From NCBI RefSeq assembly GCF_901472495.1, contig NZ_LR590469.1, forward strand, positions 310,001-374,000: DNA of 64,000 bases, written 5' to 3'. Every line of letters starts with the position of its first letter. Within the stretch, counting starts at the first letter, position 1. Positions 26,316-35,789 of the stretch are shown in pieces. A model generated the notes under the pieces. That model was not told the DNA's origin and did no database searches. It saw nothing but the letters and a program-made list of their open reading frames with translations. This stretch comes from Yersinia enterocolitica subsp. enterocolitica (GTDB taxonomy: Bacteria > Pseudomonadota > Gammaproteobacteria > Enterobacterales > Enterobacteriaceae). Position numbers and translations under genes: made by a program.

Positions 26316-27428
26316 ATGAGCCCAAAATCCCCCGAGCAGACCACCCCTGACCTGCTGCAATCACAAATTTCAAAGGTTCTTGCTGCCTTTACACACCCAA
26401 CTTTGCAAAAAAGCCTGACTGAGCTGCGAGCTATTCATCACTGTGCCTTATTGGACAATGTGCTACATATCGAGCTGGTGATGCCTTTTGCCTGGCAGTT
26501 CGGTTTTGACCTATTAAAAGAGTCCGTCAGCGGAGAATTGCTGGCAGTGACGGGTGCCAAGGCCATTGACTGGAAGCTGTCTCATAATATCACCACACTG
26601 AAACGCGCCAATGATCAACCCGGAGTCAAAGGGGTGCGTAATATTGTGGCGGTCAGCTCCGGTAAAGGCGGGGTGGGGAAATCCAGTACCGCCGTGAACC
26701 TGGCACTGGCCTTGGCTGAAGAGGGCGCAAAAGTCGGTATTCTGGATGCTGATATCTATGGTCCTTCCATTCCAAATATGCTGGGCACCACAAATCAGCG
26801 GCCAACTTCCCCAGACGGTAAGCATATGGCACCGATCATGGCCCACGGTATTGCCACCAACTCGATTGGCTATTTGGTCACCGATGAGAATGCTATGGTG
26901 TGGCGTGGCCCGATGGCCAGCAAGGCCTTAATGCAGATGTTGCAAGACACCTTATGGCCGGATTTGGATTATTTAGTCATCGATATGCCGCCGGGTACCG
27001 GTGATATCCAATTGACACTGTCACAGAATATTCCGGTTACTGGTGCGTTGGTGGTGACCACGCCACAAGATATTGCCTTGATTGATGCCATGAAAGGTAT
27101 CGTGATGTTTGAGAAGGTACATGTGCCAGTATTGGGTATTATTGAAAATATGAGCATGCATATTTGCAGTAATTGCGGCCATCTGGAGCCTATTTTTGGT
27201 ACCGGTGGGGCAGAAAAATTGGCTCAGAAATATCATTGCAAATTGTTGGGGCAAATTCCGTTGCATATTTCACTACGCGAAGACCTCGATCGCGGCGAGC
27301 CAACGGTAGTTAGCCATCCTGACAGTGAGTTTGCTGATATCTATCGTCAACTGGCATCCAACGTTGCGGCACAGATGTATTGGCAGGGTGAAGCAATTCC
27401 GACGGAAATATCATTCCGCGCGGTGTAA
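26316..27428 (+). CDS. mrp: Iron-sulfur carrier ATPase Mrp/ApbC
   Basis: Mrp (370 residues) is a P-loop ATPase that carries and transfers [4Fe-4S] clusters in the cytoplasm. An N-terminal MIP18-like domain (to about residue 95) is followed by the deviant Walker A SSGKGGVGKSS (about 112-122), then the DADIYGPSIPNM stretch. The bridging cysteines are in ICSNCG (about 283-288). It lies next to metG on the opposite strand, as in E. coli. The 280-base gap to metG holds both promoters. Confidence 0.95.
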   Translation: MSPKSPEQTTPDLLQSQISKVLAAFTHPTLQKSLTELRAIHHCALLDNVLHIELVMPFAWQFGFDLLKESVSGELLAVTGAKAIDWKLSHNITTLKRANDQPGVKGVRNIVAVSSGKGGVGKSSTAVNLALALAEEGAKVGILDADIYGPSIPNMLGTTNQRPTSPDGKHMAPIMAHGIATNSIGYLVTDENAMVWRGPMASKALMQMLQDTLWPDLDYLVIDMPPGTGDIQLTLSQNIPVTGALVVTTPQDIALIDAMKGIVMFEKVHVPVLGIIENMSMHICSNCGHLEPIFGTGGAEKLAQKYHCKLLGQIPLHISLREDLDRGEPTVVSHPDSEFADIYRQLASNVAAQMYWQGEAIPTEISFRAV

Positions 27429-27464
27429 TAGCCATAACCCCTGCGGCGTCAAAGGCGCAGAGTC

Positions 27465-27663
27465 ATACCCAAAGTCATTGGCGGTGCAGGTAGGCAGCAA
27501 GTGAGCAACAAATCGGTCGGGAATCGATTTGAACAGCATTTATGCTAGCCCGTAGGGTGAACCTCAAGGATGAGGTTCATTAATCCCGATGAGCTGACTC
27601 AGGTCAGTGATTCGGGTGAGTGAGCGCAGCTAACACCCCTGCGGCGTCAAAGGCGCAGGGTAT
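27465..27663. repeat. ERIC repeat with internal insertion, flanked by a 24-bp direct repeat
   Basis: Outer ends ATACCCAAAGTCATTG and GCAGGGTAT and the core GTGATTCGGGTGAGTGAGCG match ERIC. At 199 bases it is about 70 longer than the standard 127, owing to an internal insertion near 27505-27585. The last 24 bases of one arm (27635-27658) are repeated exactly at 27437-27460 outside the element. It lies between mrp and udk. Confidence 0.8.
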
Positions 27664-27763
27664 TGTACTGGCATCAAACCCGTTAACTCCTTATAATTGC
27701 CGCGCTCAAAGCACATTGCGTGCTTTGTCTCCCTTCACACTTCGTAATCAGGTCTTTAATTTT

Positions 27764-28405
27764 ATGACTGACAAAGCACACCAGTGCGTCATTATCGGGA
27801 TAGCGGGTGCTTCAGCCTCCGGGAAAAGTCTTATCGCTAGTACGCTGTATCGTGAATTGCGTGAACAGGTCGGTGACCAACATATTGGCGTCATCCCTGA
27901 GGATGGTTATTACAAAGACCAGAGCCACCTATCAATGGAAGAGCGGGTCAAAACTAACTATGACCATCCCAGCGCTATGGATCACAATTTATTGCTCGAA
28001 CATCTGCAATCGCTGAAAGCGGGCAAGCCGATTGAATTGCCGCTATACAGTTACACCGAGCACACACGTAAAAAAGAAACCGTCCATTTAGAACCGAAAA
28101 AAGTGATTATTTTGGAAGGGATCTTATTGTTGACTGATATTCGTCTGCGTCAGGAGATGAACTTCTCGATCTTTGTTGATACACCGCTGGACATCTGTTT
28201 GATGCGCCGAATGAAACGTGATGTCAATGAACGTGGCCGTTCTATGGATTCGGTGATGGCTCAATACCAGAAAACAGTGCGCCCAATGTTCCTGCAATTT
28301 ATCGAGCCTTCTAAGCAATATGCTGACATTATCGTCCCACGCGGCGGTAAGAACCGCATTGCGATCGATATCCTTAAAGCAAAAATTAGCCAGTTCTTTG
28401 AGTGA
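27764..28405 (+). CDS. udk: Uridine kinase Udk
   Basis: Udk (213 residues) phosphorylates uridine and cytidine to UMP and CMP with GTP or ATP in pyrimidine salvage. The Walker A motif is GASASGKS (about 15-22). The conserved stretches YYKDQSHL, KTNYDHPSAMDH and IVPRGGKNRIAIDIL are near-identical to E. coli. The open frame continues upstream to 27620, but that part runs through the ERIC element. The ATG at 27764 gives the exact family start, MTDKAHQC. Confidence 0.96.
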   Translation: MTDKAHQCVIIGIAGASASGKSLIASTLYRELREQVGDQHIGVIPEDGYYKDQSHLSMEERVKTNYDHPSAMDHNLLLEHLQSLKAGKPIELPLYSYTEHTRKKETVHLEPKKVIILEGILLLTDIRLRQEMNFSIFVDTPLDICLMRRMKRDVNERGRSMDSVMAQYQKTVRPMFLQFIEPSKQYADIIVPRGGKNRIAIDILKAKISQFFE

Positions 28406-28490
28406 TGTTCGTCTGGACCTTTGCTTCTTAATATGGCAGCTTTCATAAAAAGTGAGCTGTAACATACGAATTTTGATGGAGATTTTAGCA

Positions 28491-29072
28491 ATGAGACTGT
28501 GCGATCGTGACATAGAAGCCTGGCTGGATAGCGGTAAACTGGGGATTGATCCCCGCCCGCCAGTAGAACGAATTAATGGCGCCACAGTCGATGTCCGCTT
28601 AGGGAATAAATTCCGTGTCTTCCTCGGGCATACTGCGGGGTTTATTGACTTAAGTGGCCCGAAAGATGAAGTCAGCGCAGCGTTGGAACGGGTGATGAGT
28701 GATGAAATCATTCTGCCTGAAGGGGAAGCGTTCTTCCTACATCCGGGTGAGTTGGCGCTGGCGGTAACATTGGAATCCGTGACTATTCCCGATGATTTGG
28801 TCGGCTGGCTTGATGGACGCTCCTCATTGGCCCGTCTGGGGCTGATGGTGCATGTGACTGCCCACCGAATCGATCCCGGTTGGCAAGGCAGAATTGTACT
28901 GGAGTTCTATAATTCAGGTAAGTTGCCGTTGGCACTGCGCCCTGGCATGCTGATTGGCGCGCTGAGTTTTGAGCCACTTTCTGGCCCGGCAGCTCGTCCT
29001 TATAATAGTCGTCAGGATGCCAAGTATCGTGGTCAACAAGGTGCTGTAGCCAGTCGTATTGATAAAGACTAG
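28491..29072 (+). CDS. dcd: dCTP deaminase Dcd
   Basis: Dcd (193 residues) converts dCTP to dUTP, the main source of dUMP for thymidylate in enterobacteria. It is a trimeric dUTPase-fold enzyme. Catalytic-region motifs GRSSLARLG (about 110-118) and HVTAHRIDPGWQGRIVLEF (about 121-139, with the conserved Glu) are clear. The ATG at 28491 follows a GGAG-containing stretch; 13 upstream codons in frame are not family-like. It forms the conserved udk-dcd-asmA block. Confidence 0.96.
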   Translation: MRLCDRDIEAWLDSGKLGIDPRPPVERINGATVDVRLGNKFRVFLGHTAGFIDLSGPKDEVSAALERVMSDEIILPEGEAFFLHPGELALAVTLESVTIPDDLVGWLDGRSSLARLGLMVHVTAHRIDPGWQGRIVLEFYNSGKLPLALRPGMLIGALSFEPLSGPAARPYNSRQDAKYRGQQGAVASRIDKD

Positions 29073-29136
29073 CCATTTTTCTCGCTGATACTTTAGCCTG
29101 TTTGGACGTTTTAGCCTGATTAGACAAGAGGATGTC

Positions 29137-30984
29137 ATGAGACGATTACTAACGACGTTAATTATCCTGCTGGTGGTATTGGTAGCTGGGATGAGCGCAT
29201 TGGTATTGCTAGTAAATCCTAATGACTTCCGTGCTTACATGGTCAAACAGGTCGAAAGAAAAAGTGGTTATCACCTGCAACTGGAAGGTGATTTGCGGTG
29301 GCATGTTTGGCCGCAACTGAGCATTATTGCCGGCCGAATGGCCTTAACCGCGCCCGGTGCTGCTACACCGGTAGTTAGTGCTGAAAATATGCGCCTTGAT
29401 GTAAAACTTTGGCCACTGTTGTCGCATCAACTTGATGTTAAACAGGTGATGCTAAAAGGCGCTGTTATTCGCTTAACTCCTGACAGCGAAGCACAACAGC
29501 AACCTGGAGCGCCGGTTGCGCCGACTGGTAATGCGCCGGTTGATGAGCAACGCGCGTGGAAGCTTGATATCAATAAGGTTCAGGTTGCCGACAGTCTGCT
29601 CATTTGGCAACGGACAGATAATGATCAAGTGAATGTTCGCGATATCAATCTTGAACTGCAACAAGATGCTCAGCGCCAAATACATGTCACGCTTGCCAGC
29701 CGTATTAATCGTAATCAGCGCGATGTCACTTTCTCTATGGTTGCTGATGTAGATATGAGTCATTATCCGCAGCAGTTCGGCGCGAATATCAGCCAGTTCA
29801 GCTATAAATTGGAAGGGGCGGATATTCCTGTTGGTGGCGTGAGCGGAGAGGGGGTGTTACAAGCCAGTTATCAACACGATATCCAGCAATTGCTGCTCAA
29901 TGAACTCAGTTTCACGGCAAATAATAACCAGTTGACCGGGAGCGCCAAAGCGACTTTTGGCCCAGTTCCTGAATATGTTATTAATCTGGCGGCTGATAAT
30001 CTCAACTTGGATGCTATCTTCGGTTGGAAACCCCAAAATACCGTCAGCACTGAAGACTCCGCCAAACCGGCGACGGTGACCGCGCCAGTAATTGCTATTC
30101 AAGCTGATGATGATGTCGGGCAGGACTTACAAGCATTACGTGATTTTACCGCGCAAGTTACACTCACCGCGAATAATTTGATTTATCGCGCAATAAAAGT
30201 CTCACAGCTCAATCTACAGGCATCAAACCAGCAAGGTGATGTCCTGATTAGCCGTTTGACGGGCAATGCATTGGGCGGTGATTTTTCGCTACCTGGTTCG
30301 CTGGATGTGACCGGTAAGAAGGTACTCGCCGCTATCAACCCAGTGATAAACCATATGGAATTAGGCCCGGTATTGGCAGCCGTGGGTTTACCACCGACGA
30401 TGACCGGTAAATTCTCCATGAAAGCACAACTGTCGGGTGATGGCCTTGATGTGGAGGCATTCAACCACCGTTGGAAAGGTAACGCGCAGTTCAGTATGAA
30501 TGATGCGAAGTTAGAGGGGCTGAACATTCAGCAACTTATTCAGCAGGCGGTCACACGCAGTTCCAATGATGTTAAAGGCCAAGACCGTTATGAGCGCTAC
30601 ACTGCGGTTAAACAACTGCAAGCCAATCTGGCCCTGAACCGAGGGAAGATGAATATCAGTAACCTCAGTGCCGATTCCGAATTGATTGCTATTAATGGTA
30701 AAGGGGAGCTCAACTTACCGGCTCAGCAATGCGATATGAATCTGTCAGTGCGAGTGATGCAAGGTTGGAGCGGGCAAGATAGCCTGGTCAAGATGCTACA
30801 AAACACGGATATTCCACTGCGTATCTATGGCCCCTGGACTCAACTGAGTTATCAACTGAATGTTGAGCAGCTTTTACGCAGTGAATTACAACAGCGGGCC
30901 AAAAAAGCACTCAATGACTGGGCAGAACGTAATCAGCAGAGCCGTGGAAGTCAAGATCTTAAAAAGCTTATTGATAAGCTTTAA
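29137..30984 (+). CDS. asmA: Outer-membrane assembly protein AsmA
   Basis: AsmA (615 residues) is an AsmA-like/bridge-type protein anchored in the inner membrane and implicated in outer-membrane lipid and porin homeostasis. One N-terminal anchor (about residues 5-26) is followed by a large periplasmic beta-rich region: the N-terminal chorein-like part (VKQVERKSGYHLQLEGDLRWHVWPQLSI) and the C-terminal AsmA domain (about 400-580). It follows dcd by 64 bases in conserved order. It ends in a basic, helix-forming tail. Confidence 0.93.
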   Translation: MRRLLTTLIILLVVLVAGMSALVLLVNPNDFRAYMVKQVERKSGYHLQLEGDLRWHVWPQLSIIAGRMALTAPGAATPVVSAENMRLDVKLWPLLSHQLDVKQVMLKGAVIRLTPDSEAQQQPGAPVAPTGNAPVDEQRAWKLDINKVQVADSLLIWQRTDNDQVNVRDINLELQQDAQRQIHVTLASRINRNQRDVTFSMVADVDMSHYPQQFGANISQFSYKLEGADIPVGGVSGEGVLQASYQHDIQQLLLNELSFTANNNQLTGSAKATFGPVPEYVINLAADNLNLDAIFGWKPQNTVSTEDSAKPATVTAPVIAIQADDDVGQDLQALRDFTAQVTLTANNLIYRAIKVSQLNLQASNQQGDVLISRLTGNALGGDFSLPGSLDVTGKKVLAAINPVINHMELGPVLAAVGLPPTMTGKFSMKAQLSGDGLDVEAFNHRWKGNAQFSMNDAKLEGLNIQQLIQQAVTRSSNDVKGQDRYERYTAVKQLQANLALNRGKMNISNLSADSELIAINGKGELNLPAQQCDMNLSVRVMQGWSGQDSLVKMLQNTDIPLRIYGPWTQLSYQLNVEQLLRSELQQRAKKALNDWAERNQQSRGSQDLKKLIDKL

Positions 30985-30990
30985 TACGGC

Positions 30991-31026
30991 ATCACCTCCG
31001 ATAGTAATAAGCATATCGGGGGTGAT
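30991..31026 (+). terminator. Hairpin downstream of asmA
   Basis: ATCACCTCCGATA and TATCGGGGGTGAT pair over 13 positions with one mismatch and a 10-base loop, just after the asmA stop. The following bases (AGTCTCTCTTTG) are only mildly T-rich, so termination may be partial. Confidence 0.55.
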
Positions 31027-31142
31027 AGTCTCTCTTTGTTATTTTCCTGTTGTTGAATTGTTCGCCAATATCGCCGGTCTAAATATAAAATCCTCTCTCC
31101 TGCTCACAAACTAATATTTGTTTCTAAAATCTCTGTGAATTA

Positions 31143-31156
31143 TTGATAGATGTCAT
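31143..31156 (+). promoter_or_regulatory. Possible FNR half-site upstream of dcuC
   Basis: TTGAT-AGAT-GTCAT keeps one perfect FNR half-site and a weak second half, about 165 bases before the dcuC start. E. coli dcuC is activated by FNR without oxygen, so an FNR site is expected in this 331-base gap. The match is weak. Confidence 0.25.
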
Positions 31157-31315
31157 AAACTCGCCGATGGACTTTGGGCAGAGTGCAGGGCTATTTCTGC
31201 GTTTTAACAATAATAATGACTGATACCTAAAGTCATCGGCATGCCGCTGGTTACGATGTTATGCCGAAAGCAAAGGGTATTTAGCGACAAACGAGTATTC
31301 GGCGAGAGAGGGTAT

Positions 31316-32674
31316 ATGTTAGATCTTTTGATTGGGGTTGTAGTGGCCATCGGTGTCGGCCGTTATATTATTAAAGGCTACTCAGCCACCGGCGTACTGA
31401 TGGTCGGCGGATTACTGCTATTAATTATCAGCGCCCTGATGGGCAAAAACGTCTTACCTGCCAGTGCAACATCAACAGGTTGGCGGGCGACGGATATTGT
31501 CGAGTACGTCAAAATCTTGCTGATGAGCCGTGGTGGCGATCTTGGCATGATGATCATGATGTTATGTGGTTTTGCTGCCTATATGACCCACATTGGCGCG
31601 AATGATGTGGTGGTCAAGATTGCATCCAAACCACTACAAATGATCAACTCACCCTATTTATTGATGGTCGCAGCTTATATTGTGGCCTGTTTGATGTCTT
31701 TGGCTGTGTCATCGGCAACTGGGTTGGGTGTATTGTTGATGGCGACATTGTTCCCAGTGATGGTTAACGTTGGCATCAGTCGGGGTGCTGCGGCTGCAAT
31801 CTGTGCATCACCTGCGGCTATCATTCTGGCACCAACCTCTGGTGACGTCGTGTTAGCCGCAAAAGCCTCTGAAATGCCACTGGTCGATTTTGCCTTTAAA
31901 ACCACATTACCGATCTCCATTGCTGCGATTGTCTGCATGGCCATCGCTCACTTTTTCTGGCAGCGCTATCTGGATAATAAAAGCCAGGAAAAGCATGAAA
32001 TGATGGATGTTAATGACATCACCACCAATGCCCCGAGCTTTTACGCTATTTTGCCCTTTACACCCATTATCGGTGTGCTGATCTTTGACGGTAAATGGGG
32101 GCCAGAACTACACATCATCACGGTATTGGTTATCTGTATGCTGATTGCCGCAGTGATTGAGTTCTTGCGTAGCTTCAATGCGAAGACGGTATTTACCGGC
32201 CTTGAAGTGGCGTACCGAGGGATGGCAGATGCATTTGCCACTGTGGTGATGCTGTTAGTTGCCGCAGGGGTATTTGCGCAGGGATTGAGTACTGTTGGTT
32301 TTATCAGCGGTCTGATTGGATTAGCGCAATCATTTGGTACCGGCGGCATTATTATGATGCTGGTGCTGGTCACCATCACTATGCTGGCGGCCATGACAAC
32401 CGGTTCAGGTAATGCACCGTTTTATGCATTTGTTGAATTGATTCCCAAACTTGCTGCGCAAATGGGGATTAATCCAGCCTATCTGGTGATCCCAATGCTA
32501 CAAGCTTCAAATCTGGGCCGCACACTATCCCCGGTTTCGGGCGTGGTGGTTGCGGTAGCAGGCATGGCAAAAATTTCACCTTTTGAAGTGGTAAAACGTA
32601 CCTCAGTACCGGTGCTGGTTGGGCTGGTAGTGGTCATTGTTGCCACGGAAATCTTGGTTCCTGTACATTTATAA
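31316..32674 (+). CDS. dcuC: C4-dicarboxylate carrier DcuC
   Basis: DcuC (452 residues from this start) is an inner-membrane anaerobic C4-dicarboxylate carrier, mainly a succinate exporter during fermentation in E. coli. About 12 hydrophobic segments are visible. Highly conserved stretches include LLMSRGGDLGMMIMMLCGF, SSATGLGVLLMATLFPV, ASPAAIILAPTSGDVVLAAKAS and NLGRTLSPVSGVVVAVAGM. The frame opens at 31241, but the ATG at 31316 follows GAGAGAGG and matches the family start. The C-terminus lacks the last few residues found in E. coli. Confidence 0.94.
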   Translation: MLDLLIGVVVAIGVGRYIIKGYSATGVLMVGGLLLLIISALMGKNVLPASATSTGWRATDIVEYVKILLMSRGGDLGMMIMMLCGFAAYMTHIGANDVVVKIASKPLQMINSPYLLMVAAYIVACLMSLAVSSATGLGVLLMATLFPVMVNVGISRGAAAAICASPAAIILAPTSGDVVLAAKASEMPLVDFAFKTTLPISIAAIVCMAIAHFFWQRYLDNKSQEKHEMMDVNDITTNAPSFYAILPFTPIIGVLIFDGKWGPELHIITVLVICMLIAAVIEFLRSFNAKTVFTGLEVAYRGMADAFATVVMLLVAAGVFAQGLSTVGFISGLIGLAQSFGTGGIIMMLVLVTITMLAAMTTGSGNAPFYAFVELIPKLAAQMGINPAYLVIPMLQASNLGRTLSPVSGVVVAVAGMAKISPFEVVKRTSVPVLVGLVVVIVATEILVPVHL

Positions 32675-32689
32675 TCTCTGACAGCAATA

Positions 32690-32725
32690 AAAAAGCCGGG
32701 TGGCAATAAGCGACCCGGCTCTACT
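32690..32725. terminator. Terminator between yegH and dcuC, strongest for yegH
   Basis: AGCCGGGT and ACCCGGCT form an 8-bp stem with an 11-base loop. On the minus strand a run of six T follows, ideal for the yegH transcript. On the plus strand only CTACTCTTC follows, so it is weaker for dcuC. Confidence 0.8.
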
Positions 32726-32767
32726 CTTCATCATTCACTCGGCCTGATATTTTATACTGCCAGTGCA

Positions 32768-34354
32768 TTACACCTCATAATCAGGGTCTGGCACCTTCAG
32801 TGGTGTTATCTTCACTTTTAAGATACGGTGGCTGCTCACTTCAATTGGCTCAAATAGATAGTCGCCAATTTTCAGCTGTTCACCGACTTTAGGTATCCGC
32901 TGGGTATACTCCATCAACAATCCGGCCAATGTATGATATTCACGTTTATCATCAATCGGCAGTGGCAGATAGAGCACCAAATCTTCCAACGGCATATAGC
33001 CATTCGCTACCCAGCAGCCATCATCAGTTTGCTGAATGTCATGACGGGCATCTAGCTCTTCACCTGCTACAGGCAGATTACCTGCAATAGTTTCCATCAC
33101 ATCGGTCAGGGTCACGACCCCTTCAATAGAGCCAAATTCATCTACCACAAAGGCAAAATGGGTTTGCGCCTGACGGAATTGCTCCAAGGCCATCAACAGC
33201 GAAACCTGTTCAGGGAAGATTAATGGTTGGCGAATCAGGGCCCGCAAATCGAGTTTTTCGTTCGCTAATTGCTGCTTCAATAAATCAATGACGTGAATGA
33301 CACCCAGAGGTTCATCTGTTGAACTATCTTCAGTCACCACAATTCGGGTATGCAGATTTTTCGTCAGTAACTGAGTCAGTTTCTCGGGTGGATCATTCAA
33401 ATCGAGATACTCTACATCATGGCGAGACGTCATGATGCTGCTGACTGTCCGTTGCGCCAGCCCTAATACCCGCTCAATCATCCGGCGTTCTTGCTCGTTG
33501 AACACCTCTTGGCCCACACTGGTATTATCAGCAATCAAATTAGCGGTATGGTTATCCAATTCCGCTTCTTCGTGCTTGCCACTGAGCATTCGCAGAACTG
33601 CTTCTGCTGTCCTCTCCCGTAATGGGCGCACGGTCGACAGGAAGCGGCGGCGGTTAAATTGGGCAAACTGATTCAGTGACTCAATAATGACTGAGAAACC
33701 AATGGCGGCATACAGATAACCTTTCGGAATATGGTAGCCAAAGCCTTCAGCCACTAAACTAAAGCCGATCATCAGTAAGAAACTCAAGCACAGAATGACA
33801 ATCGTGGGGTGTGCGTTTACAAAGCGAGTTAATGATTTACTGGCTAACAGCATCAGACCGATGGCGATACAAACCGCCGCCATCATTACCGCGAGGTGAT
33901 CGACCATGCCAACGGCGGTAATCACCGAATCGAGAGAGAAAATAGCATCCAACACCACAATCTGTGCAACAACCGGCCAGAACCGTGCGCCTTTGCGCTG
34001 CTGATTTTGCTGGTGATCCTTGCCCTCAAGCCGCTCATTAAGCTCCATAGTGGCTTTGAAGAGCAGGAATACCCCGCCGATCAACATGATTAAGTCACGC
34101 GCACTGAACGGATGGTTAGAGATCGTGACTAATGGCGCGGTGAGTGTTGCCAACCATGAGATACTTGCCAATAACACCAGACGCATGACGAGTGCGCACA
34201 GCAACCCCGTGACTCTGGCCTTATCTCGTAGATGACGTGGCAGCTTCTCCGCCAAAATGGCAATAAATATTAGGTTATCTATACCTAACACAATTTCGAG
34301 CACAACCAGCGTTGCCAGCCCCGCCCAAATCGTAGGATCTGCGATCCATTCCAT
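32768..34354 (-). CDS. yegH: TerC-CBS-CorC membrane protein YegH
   Basis: YegH (528 residues) combines a TerC-like membrane domain (about residues 1-215, about seven helices, with EIVLGIDN and LDAIFSLDSVITAVG carrying membrane acidic residues), a pair of CBS domains (about 300-425) and a CorC/HlyC transporter-associated domain (about 440-520). Relatives take part in metal-ion handling; the precise role of YegH is not known. In E. coli it also follows asmA. Length matches E. coli (527). Confidence 0.92.
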   Translation of the reverse strand: MEWIADPTIWAGLATLVVLEIVLGIDNLIFIAILAEKLPRHLRDKARVTGLLCALVMRLVLLASISWLATLTAPLVTISNHPFSARDLIMLIGGVFLLFKATMELNERLEGKDHQQNQQRKGARFWPVVAQIVVLDAIFSLDSVITAVGMVDHLAVMMAAVCIAIGLMLLASKSLTRFVNAHPTIVILCLSFLLMIGFSLVAEGFGYHIPKGYLYAAIGFSVIIESLNQFAQFNRRRFLSTVRPLRERTAEAVLRMLSGKHEEAELDNHTANLIADNTSVGQEVFNEQERRMIERVLGLAQRTVSSIMTSRHDVEYLDLNDPPEKLTQLLTKNLHTRIVVTEDSSTDEPLGVIHVIDLLKQQLANEKLDLRALIRQPLIFPEQVSLLMALEQFRQAQTHFAFVVDEFGSIEGVVTLTDVMETIAGNLPVAGEELDARHDIQQTDDGCWVANGYMPLEDLVLYLPLPIDDKREYHTLAGLLMEYTQRIPKVGEQLKIGDYLFEPIEVSSHRILKVKITPLKVPDPDYEV

Positions 34355-34830
34355 ATAGCTAACTTCACCTTTTATTTCTACGGCTTATGCCACTAAAGCG
34401 AATAATGGGCGCTGAGAGCGTAAAATTCAATATCCAGCCCTGCAATAACTTAAAGCGACGAACTTTCGTTAGACAACTGGCAATGAAATGAAGTGCAATT
34501 CTCATCAGTGTGGGATGAAAAGTAATCAATTATGTAGAAGGATATTTCTGTTTAATGCATTGATTCGGTTTATTCTTAAAAAAGTTTTATTAGTAAGCAA
34601 GTTGCGTAAGGTTAATTTAACAAAGTGTTAAGGTGGAATATAATAAATGACTATAACGTCAATGTTTCGGAGTCAGACTGTTGAATTTAAATTAACGTAA
34701 CACATTGAGATAATATATAAATATAGGGATTCTGTAATTTGAATTACAGTCTACACTATTGGTACTGTGAGTCGGTATTTGTAGATATTTGAAGCCCTGC
34801 TCAGTGACTACCCCAGAAAAGGTATGGTAG
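34355..34830. other. Gene-free region between yegH and the galU-like gene
   Basis: This 476-base stretch is AT-rich in its second half. It holds the divergent promoters of yegH and galU and an 18-bp palindrome described separately. I find no JUMPstart/ops-like sequence and no convincing small gene. Confidence 0.5.
34732..34749. promoter_or_regulatory. 18-bp palindrome in the galU promoter region
   Basis: CTGTAATTTGAATTACAG is a perfect inverted repeat (8-base arms, 2-base centre), 82 bases before the galU start and just downstream of a TATAATAT-like stretch. Its shape suits a dimeric repressor or activator site. I do not recognise the regulator. Confidence 0.45.
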
Positions 34831-35724
34831 ATGGATAAGAAATTGAAAGCAGTCATTCCTGTTGCCGGGCTTGGCACCCGTATGTTGCCAGCGACCAAGG
34901 CGATTCCGAAAGAAATGCTGCCAGTAGTCGATAAGCCCCTGATTCAATATATTGTTAATGAATGTGTTGCTGCCGGGGTCAAAGAGATCGTACTGGTGAG
35001 CCACTCTTCCAAGAACGCAATAGAAAACCATTTTGATACTTCATTTGAACTTGAAGCGGCCTTGGAGTCTCGGGTTAAGCGGCAGTTATTAAAAGAGATT
35101 AAGAGTATTTGCCCGCCAGATGTCACTATCATGCAAGTGCGTCAAGGTCACGCCAAAGGGTTAGGGCATGCGGTACTCTGTGCTCAGCCGATGGTGGGTG
35201 ATAATCCCTTTATTGTATTGCTGCCAGATGTATTACTCGATGATTCAACCGCCGATTTGTCGAAAGAGAATCTTGCCAGCATGATCAAACGTTTTGAGGA
35301 AACCGGGCGTAGCCAGATCATGGTGGAACCGGTACCTCAAGCTGATGTTTCTAAATACGGTATTGCTGATTGCGGCCATGTCGATTTAGCGCCGGGTGAA
35401 AGTACTCTTATGACTGCGGTGGTAGAGAAGCCTTCTGTGGCGGATGCGCCGTCTAATCTTGCTGTGGTGGGGCGCTACGTTTTGTCTAAAGATATTTGGC
35501 CGTTGCTGAAGAAAACTCCGCGTGGTGCTGGTGATGAAATTCAATTGACTGATGCCATCGCGATGTTAATGGAACAAGAACCGGTTGAAGCTTTCCACAT
35601 GACGGGTAAATCTCACGATTGCGGCGACAAATTAGGCTATATGAAAGCCTTTGTGACTTATGGTGTTCGTCATAATACTGAAGGTGAAAATTTTACAGCT
35701 TGGCTGAAACAGCAAATTGACTAA
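34831..35724 (+). CDS. galU: UTP-glucose-1-phosphate uridylyltransferase (GalU-like)
   Basis: This 297-residue cytoplasmic enzyme makes UDP-glucose from glucose-1-phosphate and UTP. The nucleotidyltransferase signature GLGTRMLPATKAIPKEMLP (about 12-30) has the GxGTR form of active GalU, and the later motif GAGDEIQLTDAI also matches GalU rather than GalF. Lysine-containing DKPLIQYIVNE is intact. It is followed 65 bases later by the paralogue galF. The pair arose by duplication, as the two proteins are very similar throughout. Whether another galU exists elsewhere in the genome cannot be seen here. Confidence 0.9.
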   Translation: MDKKLKAVIPVAGLGTRMLPATKAIPKEMLPVVDKPLIQYIVNECVAAGVKEIVLVSHSSKNAIENHFDTSFELEAALESRVKRQLLKEIKSICPPDVTIMQVRQGHAKGLGHAVLCAQPMVGDNPFIVLLPDVLLDDSTADLSKENLASMIKRFEETGRSQIMVEPVPQADVSKYGIADCGHVDLAPGESTLMTAVVEKPSVADAPSNLAVVGRYVLSKDIWPLLKKTPRGAGDEIQLTDAIAMLMEQEPVEAFHMTGKSHDCGDKLGYMKAFVTYGVRHNTEGENFTAWLKQQID

Positions 35725-35789
35725 TTCTGTTGTCATCGACGGAATATGAATAGATTTTTATTTCGCTATATATAATCAGTAGGTTAATT

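Noticed and set aside
27620..27763. A 48-residue N-terminal extension of uridine kinase
   Set aside because: The extension is translated ERIC repeat; the ATG at 27764 gives the exact family start.
34355..34830. A JUMPstart/ops element expected near polysaccharide loci
   Set aside because: I looked for GGCGGTAG-type sequence upstream of galU and galF and found none.
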